Assembly: GCA_018895315.1 (NCBI GenBank)
Contig: JAHIOK010000387.1
Span: 1-5,487, forward strand
Reading direction: 5' to 3'
Length of the DNA stretch: 5,487 bases
From: Actinomycetota bacterium
GTDB lineage: Bacteria > Actinomycetota > Actinomycetes > Actinomycetales > Microbacteriaceae
The stretch's first letter is position 1. Each line of letters starts with the position of its first letter. The translations under genes were made by a program, and so were the position numbers. Positions 5,471 to 5,487 of the stretch are shown here, piece by piece. The notes beneath the pieces are model-generated. The model saw only the letters and a program-made list of their open reading frames with translations. It was not told where the DNA came from and made no database searches.

Positions 5471-5487
5471 GTTCGAGGTCGGTGCCG

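Overview
This looks like an ordinary chromosomal segment from a high-GC Gram-positive actinobacterium, most likely a member of the Microbacteriaceae such as Microbacterium. The basis is a strongly GC-rich third codon position on the coding strands, frequent GTG starts, a lipoprotein FKBP-type isomerase of actinobacterial style, and TANNNT promoter motifs placed directly before start codons. The genus is inferred from protein and sequence style only. I see no mobile element, tRNA, rRNA, CRISPR array or sign of recent transfer.

Layout. (1) Positions 1-1940, minus strand: alanine dehydrogenase (ald, its C-terminal end cut off by the window edge) lies 36 nt downstream of an SxxK-type (Asparaginase_II, Rhizobium etli-type) L-asparaginase. 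The pair probably forms an amino-acid catabolic operon that releases ammonium, aspartate and pyruvate. (2) Positions 1941-1994: a 54-nt divergent control region with two interleaved promoters. (3) Positions 1995-2465, plus strand: an OsmC/Ohr-family protein with the Glu/Cys/Cys arrangement of thiol peroxidases. (4) Positions 2476-3252, minus strand: a PlsC-type lysophosphatidate acyltransferase, convergent with the OsmC gene across only 10 nt. (5) Positions 3253-3355: a 103-nt divergent intergenic region. (6) Positions 3356-4336, plus strand: a secreted lipoprotein with a C-terminal FKBP domain that should be active and an upstream domain that looks like a decayed copy of it. (7) Positions 4337-4384: a short gap with a near-perfect 15-bp hairpin that overlaps the next promoter and start codon. 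(8) Positions 4385-5470, plus strand: full-length dxr (ispC), the committed step of the MEP isoprenoid pathway. The last 17 nt hold nothing I can call.

The genes do not form one system: they are amino-acid catabolism, a stress enzyme, phospholipid synthesis, extracytoplasmic protein folding and isoprenoid synthesis side by side. The shared feature is regulatory. Four of the six genes (asparaginase, OsmC, plsC, dxr) have a -10-like hexamer exactly 6 nt before the start codon and no usable Shine-Dalgarno, which is the signature of leaderless mRNAs. ald has a clear Shine-Dalgarno and no obvious promoter, as expected of the second gene in an operon. I found no convincing undescribed system. The most interesting points are the hairpin fused to the dxr promoter and start, the interleaved divergent promoters, and the degenerate duplicated domain in the FKBP lipoprotein.
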